A stretch of 64,000 nt of DNA from Larus michahellis (GCF_964199755.1 NC_133900.1:78662727-78726726), one strand, 5' to 3'; shown: positions 12,223-24,774, counted from the stretch's first letter. Notes: generated by a model not told the origin, from the letters alone. Numbers and translations: made by a program.

Positions 12223-13763
12223 TTGACCTTGAACTAAAGAAGATTTGTGCAATTTTTGTGTGCCAGGGGAGGACAGAGATAATTTTACTGTTATAGGGTA
12301 ATTTTGGGGAAAAGTGTCTGATAGTTACCAGCATTTATTCTAACGGTGTCAAGGATGGCATCTTTCAACTGATAGCTACACATATTTTGTACTGTATGAC
12401 CCATTTTAAATCCCATTGTTTCATACGAAAAATATTTTATATGCCAAAACAATCACCATTGTATCTCACTGCCTAGTAAACATTTGCTGATATAACTTCA
12501 GCATTTCTGTAAGGTACACGTGTGCTTTTCAGCTCACAGATGAGAAACCAAGGCCTCCAATCACTAGAATATTTACATGGATTATACATGAACCAATTCT
12601 AAATTGACTAGTTAAACTGCTGCAAGAAACTGAGGAATGTTTCTTTTTTGTTTTTTTAACTGAAAATATTTTCAGTTAGCATATGCTAACGCCTGTTTAA
12701 ACCAAAATATGTGTCCACTCTGCTTTTTCTACTTATAAAACTAAATTAGCTAACTACATGTTAAAACATTTGTGATTAGACAAAGCATATAGACCTATAA
12801 TAGAGATTAATGACTCAATGTCAGCATGTGCTTATTGAAACACCAACTTCATGGAAATTTCTTCTCATGTTTCTACAGGAATTAATATAAAACACCAGTG
12901 GAATTTTGGCAGACTGTTCTTTTTATTGTACAAAGATAAGCAAGGTGCTTACGTGAAGCATGCTTTTAAGTTCTTGTAAAAATGGACAAGTCCAACTTTA
13001 TTTTCACCAATCTCTCAGAAAACCTTATGCAAGAGTACAAATTACAGACCAGCCAAATTTCAGGTTTTCAACACCTACCTATAAAGTACTTAGGATGTTT
13101 TTTTTATAATTACAGTTACCTTATTTAAGTAAGCAACATTTTTTTCTTATTTTTTAGTTCTGAGTTTTGCTGGTTTGAAAGCATCATATTTGAAAACATA
13201 GAGTTGTAAGGCCCAGGTATATCTGTATAGATCTCATTACACCACCACTGCACTGGTCTGGTGCAGACACAAGGTGTTGAGGGTACTCTGTCCCCATTGA
13301 CTCATGCTACAGACAGCTCAGAAGGGTTTTTTTAAGCATTTTGGACATACACATCATCTGCCTTTAAGCTGTAAAGCACTATACTAAGCTGATGTCTAAG
13401 GATTCCAAACAGATCCATTAAAAATTACCTATAAAATATTTCTTGAGCAGAAAGTGTGAACTGAAAATCTTAGGCTAAGTTATTTCTATGCCATAAAGTT
13501 TCTGAATTGTAAATTGTAACTTGTTCTTTATGCTAACCAAATAAATGTTATATCATTTGAATTAGAAACTTTACCATAGTTCAATGCAAGAAGTTCTGCT
13601 ACTGTTTGAAGTGGTGAAATCTATGAATTTCAGGCTTAAAAAAGGAGGCAGGGTGGAAATCTACAAGCATTGCCTGGCATCGAATTCGGTTATTAATTTA
13701 GATTTCAGAGGTTTCTGCCATGAAAAAAGATGCACTTTCACCTTATGACAGTAGTAATTATGG

Positions 13764-14006
13764 CTATTGGAGCCAGTACTGTTTTGAAAGCAGCTGTTGC
13801 CATCTGCTGCAATGATGCTGTCTGTGAGAGGAGTGGCCAAAGAGTGCATTAGCTATCTGGACAACCTGCAAATGATCTATCTCTGATAATTGCTGTCCCA
13901 ACTCCATGCATATCTTAAATATGTTTTCTATGAGAGAAGAGACTATATTTTTTTTCACCGGAAGATTCATATTTAACTGTTCTGCTTCATTCTGTGTTAT
14001 TTTCAT
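13764..14006 (-). other. Unidentified ORF, possible relic of a retroposed gene
   Basis: 80 codons from ATG; the frame is open for 10 more codons upstream to a stop. The first 55 residues look protein-like: Lys/Glu/Asn-rich and predicted helical (NEAEQLNMNLPVKK, SLIENIFKICMELGQQLSEI). The end (HRQHHCSRWQQLL) looks out of frame, and an overlapping frame stays open at 13661-13849. I do not recognise the family. No clear splice signals flank it. It could be chance or a frameshifted pseudogene. Confidence 0.25.
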
Positions 14007-15030
14007 TATAAAAGCACGCTGTCCTGCTTCACATTAGTCTTAATATTCAAACTGTTCTATCATGATTTCACTGACTGTGAATGCCTGAATACCGCAATCA
14101 ATCTTAAAAGGGTTGCACAGCTTTACAACTATATAACTCTTATTTTTTTAAAAAAAAGACTATCAAGTAAAAATTACATACTGTTCAGAGAAATTTATAT
14201 TAGTAAAAAAAAAAAAAAAAGACGACTAAGAGGCACAATCAGGGTAGATTGTGTCCCTTACAGCACACGTGAGCTACTATGAGCAAGCTGTAAAAAAGGA
14301 ATGAAGAGCTGAGGAGTGTAGAGTGTGTGCAGCTGGTTTGGTTTGTCAGCTTCAGCTGAAGTCACCTTTCTATTTAAAGGGTGCCTCTTTCTGAAACATG
14401 TTCCTGTTGTGGGGAACTTCATAAGGGCTGCACTTGGAAGACAACTTTGTGCGTATCAGCTTCAGCACTGAACTAAGATACGCTCAAAAGACGCACCAAA
14501 ATATAGGAATAGTCTCATAAATAAAATTCTAAATGTGATGATTTAAATACATTGATCAAGATATTTTAATCCTGGAGTTTCATTTTTAAGAAAGGAAGTC
14601 GGACAGTAAACCCAAGATGGATTATTGATCCTGTAGTCACTCACAATGTGAGCTCACTATGATGGTAAGAGAATTACAAGGCGTATAAAGACGGAGCAAC
14701 TGAAAGCTACATTTGGCAGACCCATCAGTCAGAAACATGGAAGACACTGAAACAAAGAGGACACAGGAAAAAAGACACAGAGTGAACCTGAAGTAGGAAC
14801 AAGGGTTGGGGGGATCAAAATCTTTGTGCTGTTTTCCTCCCAAAAAAGGAGAAAGAAGACTAGGAAGAGACATGGAAGGGGAGGCACCTTGTACCTTTGA
14901 GCCAATTTCTCAGCAGGTATAAACTCCCGTAGTTTATCTCATCCCACAGGTGCGGTCACATGAGATCTACTGAGTGGTCAGCCCTACAGTGATAAGGGAA
15001 GTAGTTAATAGGGTCAAGCCCCATATATGT

Positions 15031-15100
15031 TCAAAGCGCTTTGCATACACTAACTGAATCAACAGGTTCAGTCTTGTAATTAACATGGGTAACTGTTTAC
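15031..15100. repeat. Ancient SINE/L3-like remnant (low confidence)
   Basis: TTCAAAGCGCTTTGCATACA followed by ACTAACTGAATC resembles the AAAGCGCTTTACAAACATTAACTAA tail block found in old amniote CR1-L3/SINE repeats. Judged from memory only. Confidence 0.35.
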
Positions 15101-16147
15101 TTAGTTTTCCACATTTCTACAAAAAGTTCCAGAAAAGTTTGCATTAGTAACAGTTCTCTGAAAGTGTACATCCATGCTCTTTGGTAATATGTAAAGCTAA
15201 AGTTCTGTTCAAGGGAAGCATAAAATCTTGCTCTATGAAGGCTGCTGTGAAAGTCAGTTTCTTGAACTAATTTCTCCACTCATTTAAATATTTACCCTGG
15301 TTGTTATATAGTTCTTTAAAACGCATTATCCAGAAATGTATATGGAGGGCAAAATAATCAAAAATGTAGGGAGAGAATACAACCACTGCTAAAACTTCAC
15401 ACACAATGAAATAAAAACATTCATTCCAAAAAACTGCAAAAAAATTACAAATCTTAATCCATGTCACAGGTGAAAACAATTGTGTAACTTAGCAAATATT
15501 TTTGTGACTTTAATGCTAGTGAATCCAAGGAGTTAATAAGTGCTAAGAGTCTTACAAGACTTTTGTTATAACACCTGTATTGGTTTAACAAAAACAAAAA
15601 AACCCCAAATTTGTGTGAGGTCATCTCTTTCCAGGAAAATATTAATCTCATACAATAGACATGTGGATTAATTATGATACATCACAAGAGAGTGAGGAAA
15701 ACTTAGTGTAATATTTTCAAGTTGAAAACACAAGCTCTTAATAGTTAGCTGAAAAAAAAAAAAGAACCACTTTCTGTTTTAATAAAATTGAAGTTTAAGG
15801 ACAACTCTTGTGACACCCTGAACCCCATATGATGTTAATCATTTACTATTCAAAGATTACATCTGGAATGTGCATTTCCACAGCTGTGCAGAGAGATTTC
15901 TCCAAAGCTATGGAATAAAAATTCTAGAAAGGTACCTTTTTCCTTCTCTGTGCCTGGGCCTTCTTTAAAGGCTACTCAGACAATCAATCCTATGTTCAAA
16001 TTTCCCTTAAATTTGATGTTTTCCCAAGTACGTCAATAACAAGTTACTAAATCGATTTAATGACATTAGAGAAACTCTGTGCTACAAAAATTTTGAAGTG
16101 TCAGCCTTTTTTCTTGTTCTTGAATTCTGGAGGCAGCAAGCTAGATG

Positions 16148-16218
16148 GAATTCAGATGCCTATTTCTGTTTGTACAGCGCCAATAAGAGTTGCATTGCTA
16201 ATAAATACAATAAAAATA
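16148..16218. repeat. Ancient repeat remnant with GTACAGCGCC core (low confidence)
   Basis: TTTGTACAGCGCC, then GCTAATAAATACAATAAAAAT, resembles an old amniote interspersed repeat whose tail carries a TACAGCGCC block and ends in AATAATAA. The match is short. Confidence 0.35.
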
Positions 16219-16344
16219 AGCGAGAATCTGCCAAAAGGACAAATAATTACTTGAAAGACTTTTCTTTGCTTTCTTAAAATTCAAACTGATGTTAATGATT
16301 AAACTCATGCACAAATTTTGCTTTGTTTTACTTAGGTAGTGTTA

Positions 16345-16395
16345 CAAAAATTGCCCCATTTTCCTCATCTGAAAAATGGATAATAATTCATTATT
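16345..16395. repeat. MIR-like SINE tail remnant (low confidence)
   Basis: TTTTCCTCATCTGAAAAATG followed by GATAATAATTCATTATTTGA closely follows the CTCATCTGTAAAATGGGATAATAAT block of MIR/CORE-SINE 3' regions. This suggests an old, decayed copy. Confidence 0.45.
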
Positions 16396-18602
16396 TGATC
16401 TATTTTTACGCTTTAAAAGCAGCCTTGTTCAAACGACCATACATTATTATAAATTTAGAAACTACAGATTTGAATATGAGGCTTATTAACTAACTAGATA
16501 TCGTAGCAAAGTAGCTAGATCCTGATAAAACATTCACACATCATTAGCAACATTGTACCAGTTATATGGCCTTCAAAAACATATTACTTCTAAACCATAA
16601 CTATACCAATCACCCCAAATTCATCCTTCTTCCCTCACAGGTACCTAAAATGTTTACCTTTACCCTCTGGACAGAACTCAAAGTTGTTAAATCTTCTTAA
16701 GCTGATGCAAAAAATTCCAGAGCCCTTCCCAGGCTGCGATTGTTTTTGCTATTAAATTCTGTAGAGTTGAGGCTTACATCTGCTATGAGTCACTGGGCAG
16801 GAATGTTACTGAGAAGTTGCAGTTATCAAGACTAAATTGCAACATAAGATGGAGAAAACGGTAATTCTGTGCCTAACACAACAGTTCTGAAACAAAAATA
16901 GACCAAAAATAACAAAGGATCATCCATTGCCTTTCACTGCTCTGATCCAGGAAATTGCTCTCAGCATCATATTCAACTATATACTCCAGCACTTTCCTGA
17001 ATCTGAGCCTAAATCTCTTAGGCTTCAGAGGTATACAGAGAGCACTCAACCGATTTAGAAATAAAACATAATCACTGAGACTGGAAGTTACCCGTTAGAT
17101 GTGACAAAATATAAAGACATCGACTAACAGATTAGCTGAAAGAGCAAAGGAAAAAAATCTGCTAAACAAAATAAAAGTAACAAACACAGTAAAAACCCAA
17201 AGGGAACAAGAAAAAAAGGACAAAGAATCTTGTTTGATGTAAGTCAGTATTTTTTAGCTAAATTGGAAGGCATTCAGAAGCACATGATCTCAGTGACTTC
17301 ATTAGACAAAATCACTTTCTTTATAAGTTTAGACCCAGATGAATATATCAAAGAATGTTTTAAAATGCAATTTTGTTGGATTGTTTGCCCTCCTTCTGTC
17401 TTGACTCTTCCCAAAAAGTCCAATAAATGAGTATGCTTAAAGGAATGCTTCCGGAAGAAGTAAACTCTTAAGGAAATATTGAACAAAAGCAGTAAAAGGA
17501 GTTCTACGTGCCACAATATAAATATTCACACCATCAACTTCCTTTTGAAGACTAAGACTTGTTCCACATTTCCTCTGAATAATTAATTTTTGTTGTAGTA
17601 TTTGGAATCTGTTTACCTGGTAGTATTTCTCTTTACTAATTACATTACATCGACTAATTAACTTCATATTTCTTTGTATTTCAAATATTTAATAATTGCA
17701 ATGAATTTCTCATGAGTAGCCTACCCTCAGAATCGTTCAAAACTTCAAAATCATTCAGGAAGTTGTTTTTACTGGGAATCTTACTAACGACTTTTGCAAG
17801 GAGGGAGATACCTGTTCATAGCGTGACTCAAATCTTAAGTGATGGTTACTCAGTGGGTGGGCTCTGAATTTAGAAAGTGGAAAAAAGGCAAGGCATTTTA
17901 AACTTGGATTTATTAACCATTTAAACAACGTATTGAGGGTTACAAGTAGATTCTTCATCACTTGAAGTCTTTAAACAAAGACTAGGTGACTAAAATGTAT
18001 GGCTGTGATTCAGCTGAACAAGAATTGTATACAGCATCAAGTCAGAGATTTGTGTTATTCAAGAAGTCTATAGGCTACCCATCCAGAATGATTTTGCACG
18101 AATAAACATACTAAACAGAAGGCTCCCAAAGACTATACGAATGGAAGTCAAATAAGCATGAAAGGAAGAGAGAAAGGCCTTTCTTAGACCTGTTGGATAC
18201 ATCCAATACTGAAAACTGTCAAATGTCATAGAACTTAACGCAGGCAGTGAAGACCTGGCTGTTCAGACAAATCTTATTCAGATTTGCTGCCCTTGGGAGA
18301 GTTTGCACAGAAGTGAAGCAAAATATGGCAAGGATCATGAATTAATTTTTATAAGTTTTTCAACTTATGTGTATGTAAAAAGGATAAAATGCTATTCTTC
18401 ACTTGTACGCTAAATCAACATGTTCATTACTTCCTATAAGCAAGGTAAAACCAGTCAGTTGTATTAAATCCATCCTACATCTTTTGTGGATGTTTAAAAG
18501 AAATAGCTAGCACAAGAAATCAGTGGTCTTTGTTCCCATTGTATTAGCACTTTTCGCCGAGTACCTCCTCAGGTATTTTACCTGACAGAAGTTTAACAGC
18601 TT

Positions 18603-19318
18603 TGGGCAAACCCAAACATGGATACAGGCTGGGTGATGAGTGGATTGAGAGCAGCCCTGCAGAGAAGGACTTGGTGGATGAAAATCTGAATATGACCCGA
18701 CAATGTGCACTTGCAGCCCAGAAAACCAATTGTATCCTGGGCTACATCAAAAGCAGTGCGGCCAGGTCGAGGGAGGTGATTCTGCCCCTCTGCTCTGCTC
18801 TGGTGAGACCCCACCTGCAGTGCTGCACTCAGCTCTGGAGCCCTCAGCACAGGAAAGACATGGACCTGTTGGAGCGAGTCCAGAGGAGGCCACGAAGATG
18901 ATCAGAGGGCTGGAGCACCTCTGCTATGAGGACAGACTGAGAGAGTTGGGGTTGTTCAGCTTGGGGAAGAGAAGGCTCCAGGGAGACCTTCTAGTGGCCA
19001 TCCAGTAACTAAAGGGGGCCTATAGGAAAGATAAGGAGGGACTCTTTCTGAGGGACGGTAGCGATAGGACGAGGGGTAATGGTTTTAAAGTGAAAGAGGG
19101 GAGATTTTGATTAGGAAGGAGGAAGAAATTCTTTACTGTGAGGGTGGTGAGACACTGGCACAGGTTGCCCAGAGAAGTTGTGGATCCCTGGAGGCCAGGC
19201 TGGATGGGGCTTTGAGAAACCTGGTCTAGTGGGAGGTGTCCCTGCCCAGGGCAGGGGGTTGGAACAAGATGATCTTTAAGGTCCCTTCCAACTCAAACCA
19301 TTCTATGATTCTATGAAT
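18603..19318 (+). mobile_element. CR1 LINE 3' fragment (about 715 bp), sense
   Basis: 5'-truncated CR1 carrying the end of the reverse-transcriptase ORF (conceptual motifs [11 protein letters not shown] and [14 protein letters not shown]) and the 3' UTR. It ends in the ATTCTATGATTCTATGAAT octamer-type terminus. Frame is broken in several places (two overlapping open frames), so it is inactive. Confidence 0.93.
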
Positions 19319-22289
19319 ATGCAGGAATGACTGCTATCGGATACATTTTAGTTTTCAATTACAAAAGAAAAACGTGTTAAGTATCTACAACATTTTCCTC
19401 TTAGCATGAGCTCTCAAATAGTTGTGCAGCGTCTTTCATTCTTTACGCTCAGAACAAAGGAAAAGAAAAAATTAAAAATTATTTATTTAATGGCAATATG
19501 GTAAAAAAAAAATGGGGGTAGGCAGAGAGGCATGAGAATTCTGGGTTCCAAACTTTTTGGGTTGCTTATTTCTTTCATATTCTTGTCCTTTGATTCAATT
19601 CAGACAGAGAAATTTAGGTGGTATGTCTAAGCTACGTAATAATTTTCTCTTTCTCCTGCTCACTTTTTGTTTGTTCAGTGTAGCACATACTTAGGTTGTG
19701 ACTTCATAAATCTAAATAATATGAAAGTGAATAATGAATTAAAGTTTGTTCCTACTCACTTTTCTGAGGAATCTGCAGATATGCCTGTTTAACTCAAATC
19801 TGTAATTTCAGAATAACCGAAGTATTTTGTTTCTTCTTGGATTGCTTTTGCTAGCCAAGGAATAAACTGAAGATGTTACTGGACTGGAAATAGAAAAAAA
19901 ATTAAATAGATAAGACTACCTAACTAAGAGTACGGTGTATCAAACAAAATGTTGAACATTGATGATGAGAGAGACATCCAGATTAAGCACTATATTTGCA
20001 GGTTGGTGGTGAAACTGGAGCTTAATTTCTTAAGAGTGAAGTAGTACTTATGACCTTGCTAACCTCTCTTCTGTAGAGAACTCTTTACAAATGGTTTTCA
20101 AAATAGGCTTTAATGGAGCCTGACTTCAAAGGTGACAATCAGAAAAACATGGTCCTAGGGCTTCTAGGCAGGGCAACAATGGTGCTCCTGATGTGTTTTG
20201 GATATGTGAAACAAACGTGCCTAATAAAACATGACTGGTTATGCCTCATGCCTCCATCTCACCACTTTACAGCACTAGGTTTGACACTAGTCACTTTACA
20301 GCACTAGTATTTGATACTAATATTTTACTAGAATGTAATGTGTCAAGTGCATATAATGACAAATATTACAGGCTGGTGATATAATAGCCATATCAAGACG
20401 ATTACTTTCCCCACCCCTACGGATGTGAGGAAGGTTTAAACAGGGATCCTGTCCATTCTTCAGATGAGATTCAGGCACTTTTCCAGAGTCTGACCAGGTT
20501 AGCTCTAAACAGGTCTGACCTATCTTCCAATTACTCTTCTTTCCTTCATTGCTTCTGATGGCTATTATGCTTGAGTGGATCATCAAAAATTGCTTTCTTC
20601 TTCACCAGTAGTGAACTGGCTAATCCTTGGTCAGCCTAACACTTGGCTTTGGGGTCTTAAATGCCTGGGCCTCTGCCCTACACCTACTGAATTTGTTATC
20701 AGACCCCACATAGATAAGTGGACCCTTTATCTTCCTGTATAAATGAACTCAAACCTCTTTGTTAATGCCTTAAAATTTTTTTGCAATCTAATGTTAGGCA
20801 AAGAAAGAAAAATTACCTTTAGGATAGTAGCCCGATGGTCACTGTGTAGCCATATTTTGGTAGACTAATCATTTTGGCCAGTTTCATTTTTGCAGCAAGA
20901 ATCTCTGTCACAAAACCAGAAAAAAAGCAGACAATTACTATTTGAACGGAATGCCCTATTAATGACTGCCTTTGTTTGAGGGCCTTTAAAAAAATCTCTC
21001 TCCCCAGCTACTCCTCACATCTCCCCTGTCTCAATAAAACTAATCCTTCACTACTTCTCTCCAGTCCTTACATGCCTTTATTTTGTTTGCTTTCTTTCCT
21101 TTCACTCTGGAATAATAAAGTAAAATTAAAAAGATACAGCCAGCAGAAGCGCAAGGAAAAATTCATCACATGTCTCTGACATACCTTTCAATCCTAATTA
21201 AATTGGGCTATCTCAAAGATAATCCATTCAGTTTCTGTGAGGGTGCATTCATTAGAATGTCTGCTGATGGAAGCACTTACAACAGAGATCTTTGTAGGAG
21301 GAATTAGTTATTGTCAATCTAGAAGCTCATTAGCATTGATATAGGACTTCCCCCAAAAGATATTTTTATTTTTTTTTAATTAACAAGACATTTTTTAAGC
21401 CACATTAGTTTTGGCTCACGACCGTTCCTAAATCCTGAGATGTTATTTTGTAACAGTAGTGGAGAACCACCTACTGGAAAGAATGCTTCTTGCAGTGCAA
21501 TCCCTGATTCCTTAATGCTCATTGTATCTTTTTTTCTGTCCCCGTCCACAATGAAAAATGGCTCTGACGAGGTGGAACTGTTTTAATTCTTTGGAGCACC
21601 GTTTTGGTTTTTTTGGTTTGGTTTTGGTTTTTTGTTTGTTTTTTTTTTTCTTTTAAAAACATGCTTGCATCCAGTTCCAGAACAGGGACACCAAATAAGA
21701 AGAGAAAAATCATCCTGCAAATGTCAAGCAGGAATCAGTGCAATGATGCTGTAAGCTCCTATGAGAGACATGCTACCAATATATGACATGCTGTGGTAAG
21801 GAAAGTATGCAGTAATGACATACAGGGGACTACAGTAGAGACATTGTTACTAAAATATACTAAAATCTATTTAATTTATTGGTTTTCCTTAACAGTGTAT
21901 TATATTTTATGTAGGATTTTTTTTTCCTGCAGGAAACAATAGGAATGAGGGAGCTGTTTTTTAAGAATAAACTACAGCAACAAAAATAATGATAATCTTT
22001 GTATTAAGGCACTACTTTCCCTTAAATTCTGCCTCCACCTGCCGGGCACTGGGAGCTATGCCACTGTGACAATATAAAGTGTCTTGCCAACAGCAAACAC
22101 TGCCAATATTGTGCTGAATATCCAGGCATAGTACCCGAGGCCAGGATAAAAGGACATTGGTTAAAAGAATAATAAAAGAAAATCTGATAAATGAACTTCT
22201 TTATTAGCTGCAGAATTGCAATACAAATGAATAATACATAGAAGCCTTCCATCAAGTTGTTGCAGATTCTTTTTAAAGTGATTTGAGTT
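19319..22289. other. Intergenic DNA; nothing gene-like
   Basis: About 3 kb of AT-rich sequence. A 29-bp tandem duplication lies at 20263-20320 and a G/T-rich low-complexity run at about 21601-21650. No ORF carries recognisable motifs. Confidence 0.55.
20263..20320. repeat. 29-bp tandem duplication
   Basis: Two adjacent 29-base units, each opening with CACTTTACAGCACTAG; the second half has diverged (GTTTGACACTAGT against TATTTGATACTAA). Confidence 0.88.
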
Positions 22290-22735
22290 CATAGAATCAC
22301 AGAATTGTTAGGGTTGGAAGGGACCTTAAAGATCCTCTAGTTCCAACCTCCCTGCCATGGGCAGGGACACCTCCCACTAGATCTGGTTGCTCAGAGCCCC
22401 ATCCAGCCTGGCCTTAAAAACTTCCAGGGACGGGGCTTACATCACCTCTCTGGACAACCTGTTCCAGTCTCTCACCACCCTCATGGTGAAGAACTTCTTC
22501 CTAACGTCCAGTCTGAACCGACCCATCTCTAGTTTTAATCCATTCCCTCTAGTGCTACCATTACCCGACAGCCTAAAAAGTCCCTCCCCAGCTTTCTTGT
22601 AGGCCCCCTTAAGATACTGGTAGGCCACTATAAGGTCTCCTCAGAGCCTTCTTTTCTCCAGACTGAACAACTCCAACTCTCTCAGTCTGTCCTCATGGGA
22701 GAGGTGCTCCAGCCCTCTGATCATCCTCGTGGCCC
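22290..22735 (-). mobile_element. CR1 LINE 3' fragment (about 445 bp), antisense
   Basis: Starts on the plus strand with CATAGAATCACAGAATTGTT and GGGTTGGAAGGGACC, the reverse complement of the CR1 3' end, and runs to CTGATCATCCTCGTGGCC. 5'-truncated, with no intact ORF. Confidence 0.93.
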
Positions 22736-23593
22736 GAGTTATGGATATACAGTTCATGTAGGCCATGGTAGAAATGGGAGAAACATGCTGCTGTAACAGG
22801 CACTCTTACGCTCACCTCTTTCACGCACTACATGTTGTCCAAAGCTATTCCTTTGAAACAGGGGCATCTGCTGGAGAAAACAATGATATTTTTATTGAAA
22901 CATTTTTATTTCACAGGTTTTCGAATTCTTTAGTTCCTTTTCTGAATTACAGATAGATTCACGTGTCATTTATTTTTTGGTGCAGCAAAATACATTGGTA
23001 TCAGTACTAATATGGCAGAGATGGGGGGTTACCTACATTACCATGTAGTACCAGTAGAGTGTTTCTCACCCAAGATGAATTGTGAGGCCTATGTGAATAT
23101 TTAATGCTTCTGCTTTAGAAACTCAGTGTAATGGAAATGCTGAAAATGGTAATTCATTTTTCCCATCCTGACAATGAGGGGCAATCCCCTCAAATGAAAG
23201 AAATATAAATGCTATCAACTTTACTGAAACAAAAATCAAAAGTCCTGAGTGTACTGTGCAAGTCCAGCCCCCTGAGGGCTAACAACAAGAACTTCTGCTA
23301 AATACAAGTTTATCTGGCTGGAGTAAGCGGATGATTGCAGCATAACAGTAAAGCACAGGCCCTAAAGCAAGTAGCAAAACAGGAATAATGACGTTGCAGA
23401 AAAAAAAAGGAATAAAGGCAGAACATACTACACTGATTTCCACCTTTTCACCACTGCATTTTCGGCTGTGACTTCTTACAGGAGACCAAACACAGAGAGA
23501 AGCAGAGTCTGCAAGTCAATACTGCTCCAAATGAGGATGGGATCTGATCCTCGTCCATGGTTAGGGTTTTATGTGATTTGCCACGGTAATTTC
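22736..23593. other. Intergenic spacer between opposed CR1 copies
   Basis: About 860 bases of unique sequence with no recognisable gene, RNA or repeat. Confidence 0.55.
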
Positions 23594-24329
23594 AAGCACA
23601 AACACAGGTTGGGCGGAGAATGGGTTGAGAGCGGCCCTGAGGAGAAAGACTTGGGGGTGTTGGTGGATTAGAAGCTCAACGTGAGCCAGCAATGTGTGTT
23701 TGCAGCCCAGAAAACCAATTATATCCTAGGCTGCATCAAGAACAGCATGGCCAGCAGGTCGAGGGAGTGATTCTGCCCCTCTATGCTGCTGTGGTGAGAT
23801 CCCACCTGCAGCGCTGCGTCCAGCTTTGGAGCCTCCAACATAAGGACATGGACCAACAGGGATCTGGAGCAGGTCCAGAGGAAGGCCACAAAGACGATGA
23901 GAGGGCTGGAGCCCCTCTGCTGTGAGGACAGGCTGAGAGAGTTGGGGTTGTTCAGCCTGGAGAAGGCTCCAGGGACACCTTATAGCCCCTTCCAGTACCT
24001 AAAGTGGGCCTACAGGAAAGTCGGAGAGGGCCTTTTCACAAGGCCACGTAGTGATAGGACAAGGTGTAACAGTTTTAAACTGAAAGAGGGGAACTTTTGC
24101 CTAGGTATCAGGAAGAAATTTTTCACTATAAGGGTGGTGAGACACTGGAACAGGCTGCCCAAAGAAGTTGTGGATGCCCTGTCCCTGAAGGTGTTCAAGG
24201 CCAGGTTGGACACGGCTTTAAGCAACCTGGTCTGGTGGGAGGTGTCCCTGCCCGTGCCAGGGGAGTGGAACTGGATGATCTTTAAGGTCCCTTCCAACCC
24301 AAACCATTCTATTGTTCTATGATTCTATT
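23594..24329 (+). mobile_element. CR1 LINE 3' fragment (about 735 bp), sense
   Basis: Carries the RT C-terminal region and 3' UTR and ends AACCATTCTATTGTTCTATG ATTCTATT. One open frame at 23897-24322 covers the conceptual [20 protein letters not shown] to KFFTIRVVRHWNRLP block; earlier frames are shifted. It ends about 70 bases before the CpG island. Confidence 0.93.
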
Positions 24330-24493
24330 ATTTACTAGTCTTCCATTCAGGTAACGTCATTTATAGAGTTCATCATCGTTTTCCTATTTCATTTTACCAG
24401 TAAAACGAGTCCGACGCCTCGCAACCCGCCTCAGGCCGCCGGGGGACGCGCGCGGATCCTGTCAGGGGGCGTGGGCGGTTCCCCGCTTGGAAA

Positions 24494-24518
24494 ACTACCG
24501 TTCCCAGAAGGCCCTGCG
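24494..24518 (+). promoter_or_regulatory. Candidate ZNF143/THAP11 (SBS) site 1
   Basis: ACTACCGTTCCCAG followed by AAGGCCCTGCG fits the ACTACAATTCCCAG(C/A)ATGC(A/C)CCGCG consensus with few mismatches. It faces site 2, which lies 31 bases away. Confidence 0.7.
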
Positions 24519-24549
24519 CCCCTGCGGGCGGGCGTGGGCTCGCGCCTCG

Positions 24550-24574
24550 CGCAGTGCACTCTGGGATTTGGAGT
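24550..24574 (-). promoter_or_regulatory. Candidate ZNF143/THAP11 (SBS) site 2
   Basis: On the minus strand ACTCCAAATCCCAG, then AGTGCACTGCG: the same 25-base consensus as site 1, in opposite orientation. Confidence 0.65.
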
Positions 24575-24638
24575 TTCGGTCGCCCCCCTCGCCGAGACAG
24601 CGGCGCGCAGGGAAGCGCGGGAAGGGCCGGGGCGGGCG

Positions 24639-24648
24639 GCGCATGCGC
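24639..24648. promoter_or_regulatory. NRF1 motif
   Basis: Palindromic GCGCATGCGC followed by A, the NRF1 core typical of CpG-island promoters. An ETS-like CGGAAG lies just downstream. Confidence 0.75.
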
Positions 24649-24676
24649 AGCGCGGAAGGGCATGATGCGGACGGAG

Positions 24677-24689
24677 GTTACTAGGTAAC
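24677..24689. promoter_or_regulatory. RFX X-box-like site
   Basis: GTTACTAGGTAAC: two RFX half-sites (GTTAC and GTAAC) in inverted arrangement, close to the X-box consensus GTTGCCATGGCAAC with one base less spacing. RFX factors control ciliary genes, and PCM1 serves centrosomes and cilia, so the site makes sense about 60 bases upstream of the presumed start. Confidence 0.7.
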
Positions 24690-24739
24690 GGTGTGTATCC
24701 GTCCGCTGGGGGCCGCCTCCCGCACCCCTCGGCGCAGTG

Positions 24740-24774
24740 GTGGCCAAGATGGCGGCGGCCGTTGAGGCAGTGCT
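24740..24774 (+). other. PCM1: PCM1 exon 1 (non-coding, start approximate)
   Basis: Ends GCAGTGCT|GTGAGT with a strong donor. The left edge is inferred from the YY1 motif and could be tens of bases off. It contains an ATG at 24749 that opens a short upstream ORF running into exon 2. Confidence 0.65.
24744..24756 (+). promoter_or_regulatory. YY1 motif at presumed transcription start
   Basis: CCAAGATGGCGGC matches the YY1 initiator-type motif, which usually sits within a few bases downstream of the start site. That places the transcription start at about 24735-24745. Confidence 0.75.

Larger units (their letters stand above)
12223..18602. other. FGL1-PCM1 intergenic region, left part
   Basis: Mostly unique AT-rich DNA. 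It holds faint old SINE/LINE-like remnants (listed separately), a run of 16 or more A at about 14204-14220, and one minus-strand ORF at 13764-14039 that I cannot identify. No FGL1 upstream exon or promoter could be placed. Confidence 0.5.

Noticed and set aside
14637..14873. 78-codon minus-strand hydrophobic ORF as an alternative FGL1 signal exon
   Set aside because: It lacks a phase-0 donor after a plausible signal peptide and has no resemblance to FGL1.
23468..24322. ORFs of 67-141 codons as host genes
   Set aside because: Their translations are CR1 ORF2 C-terminal sequence; they belong to the element at 23594-24329.
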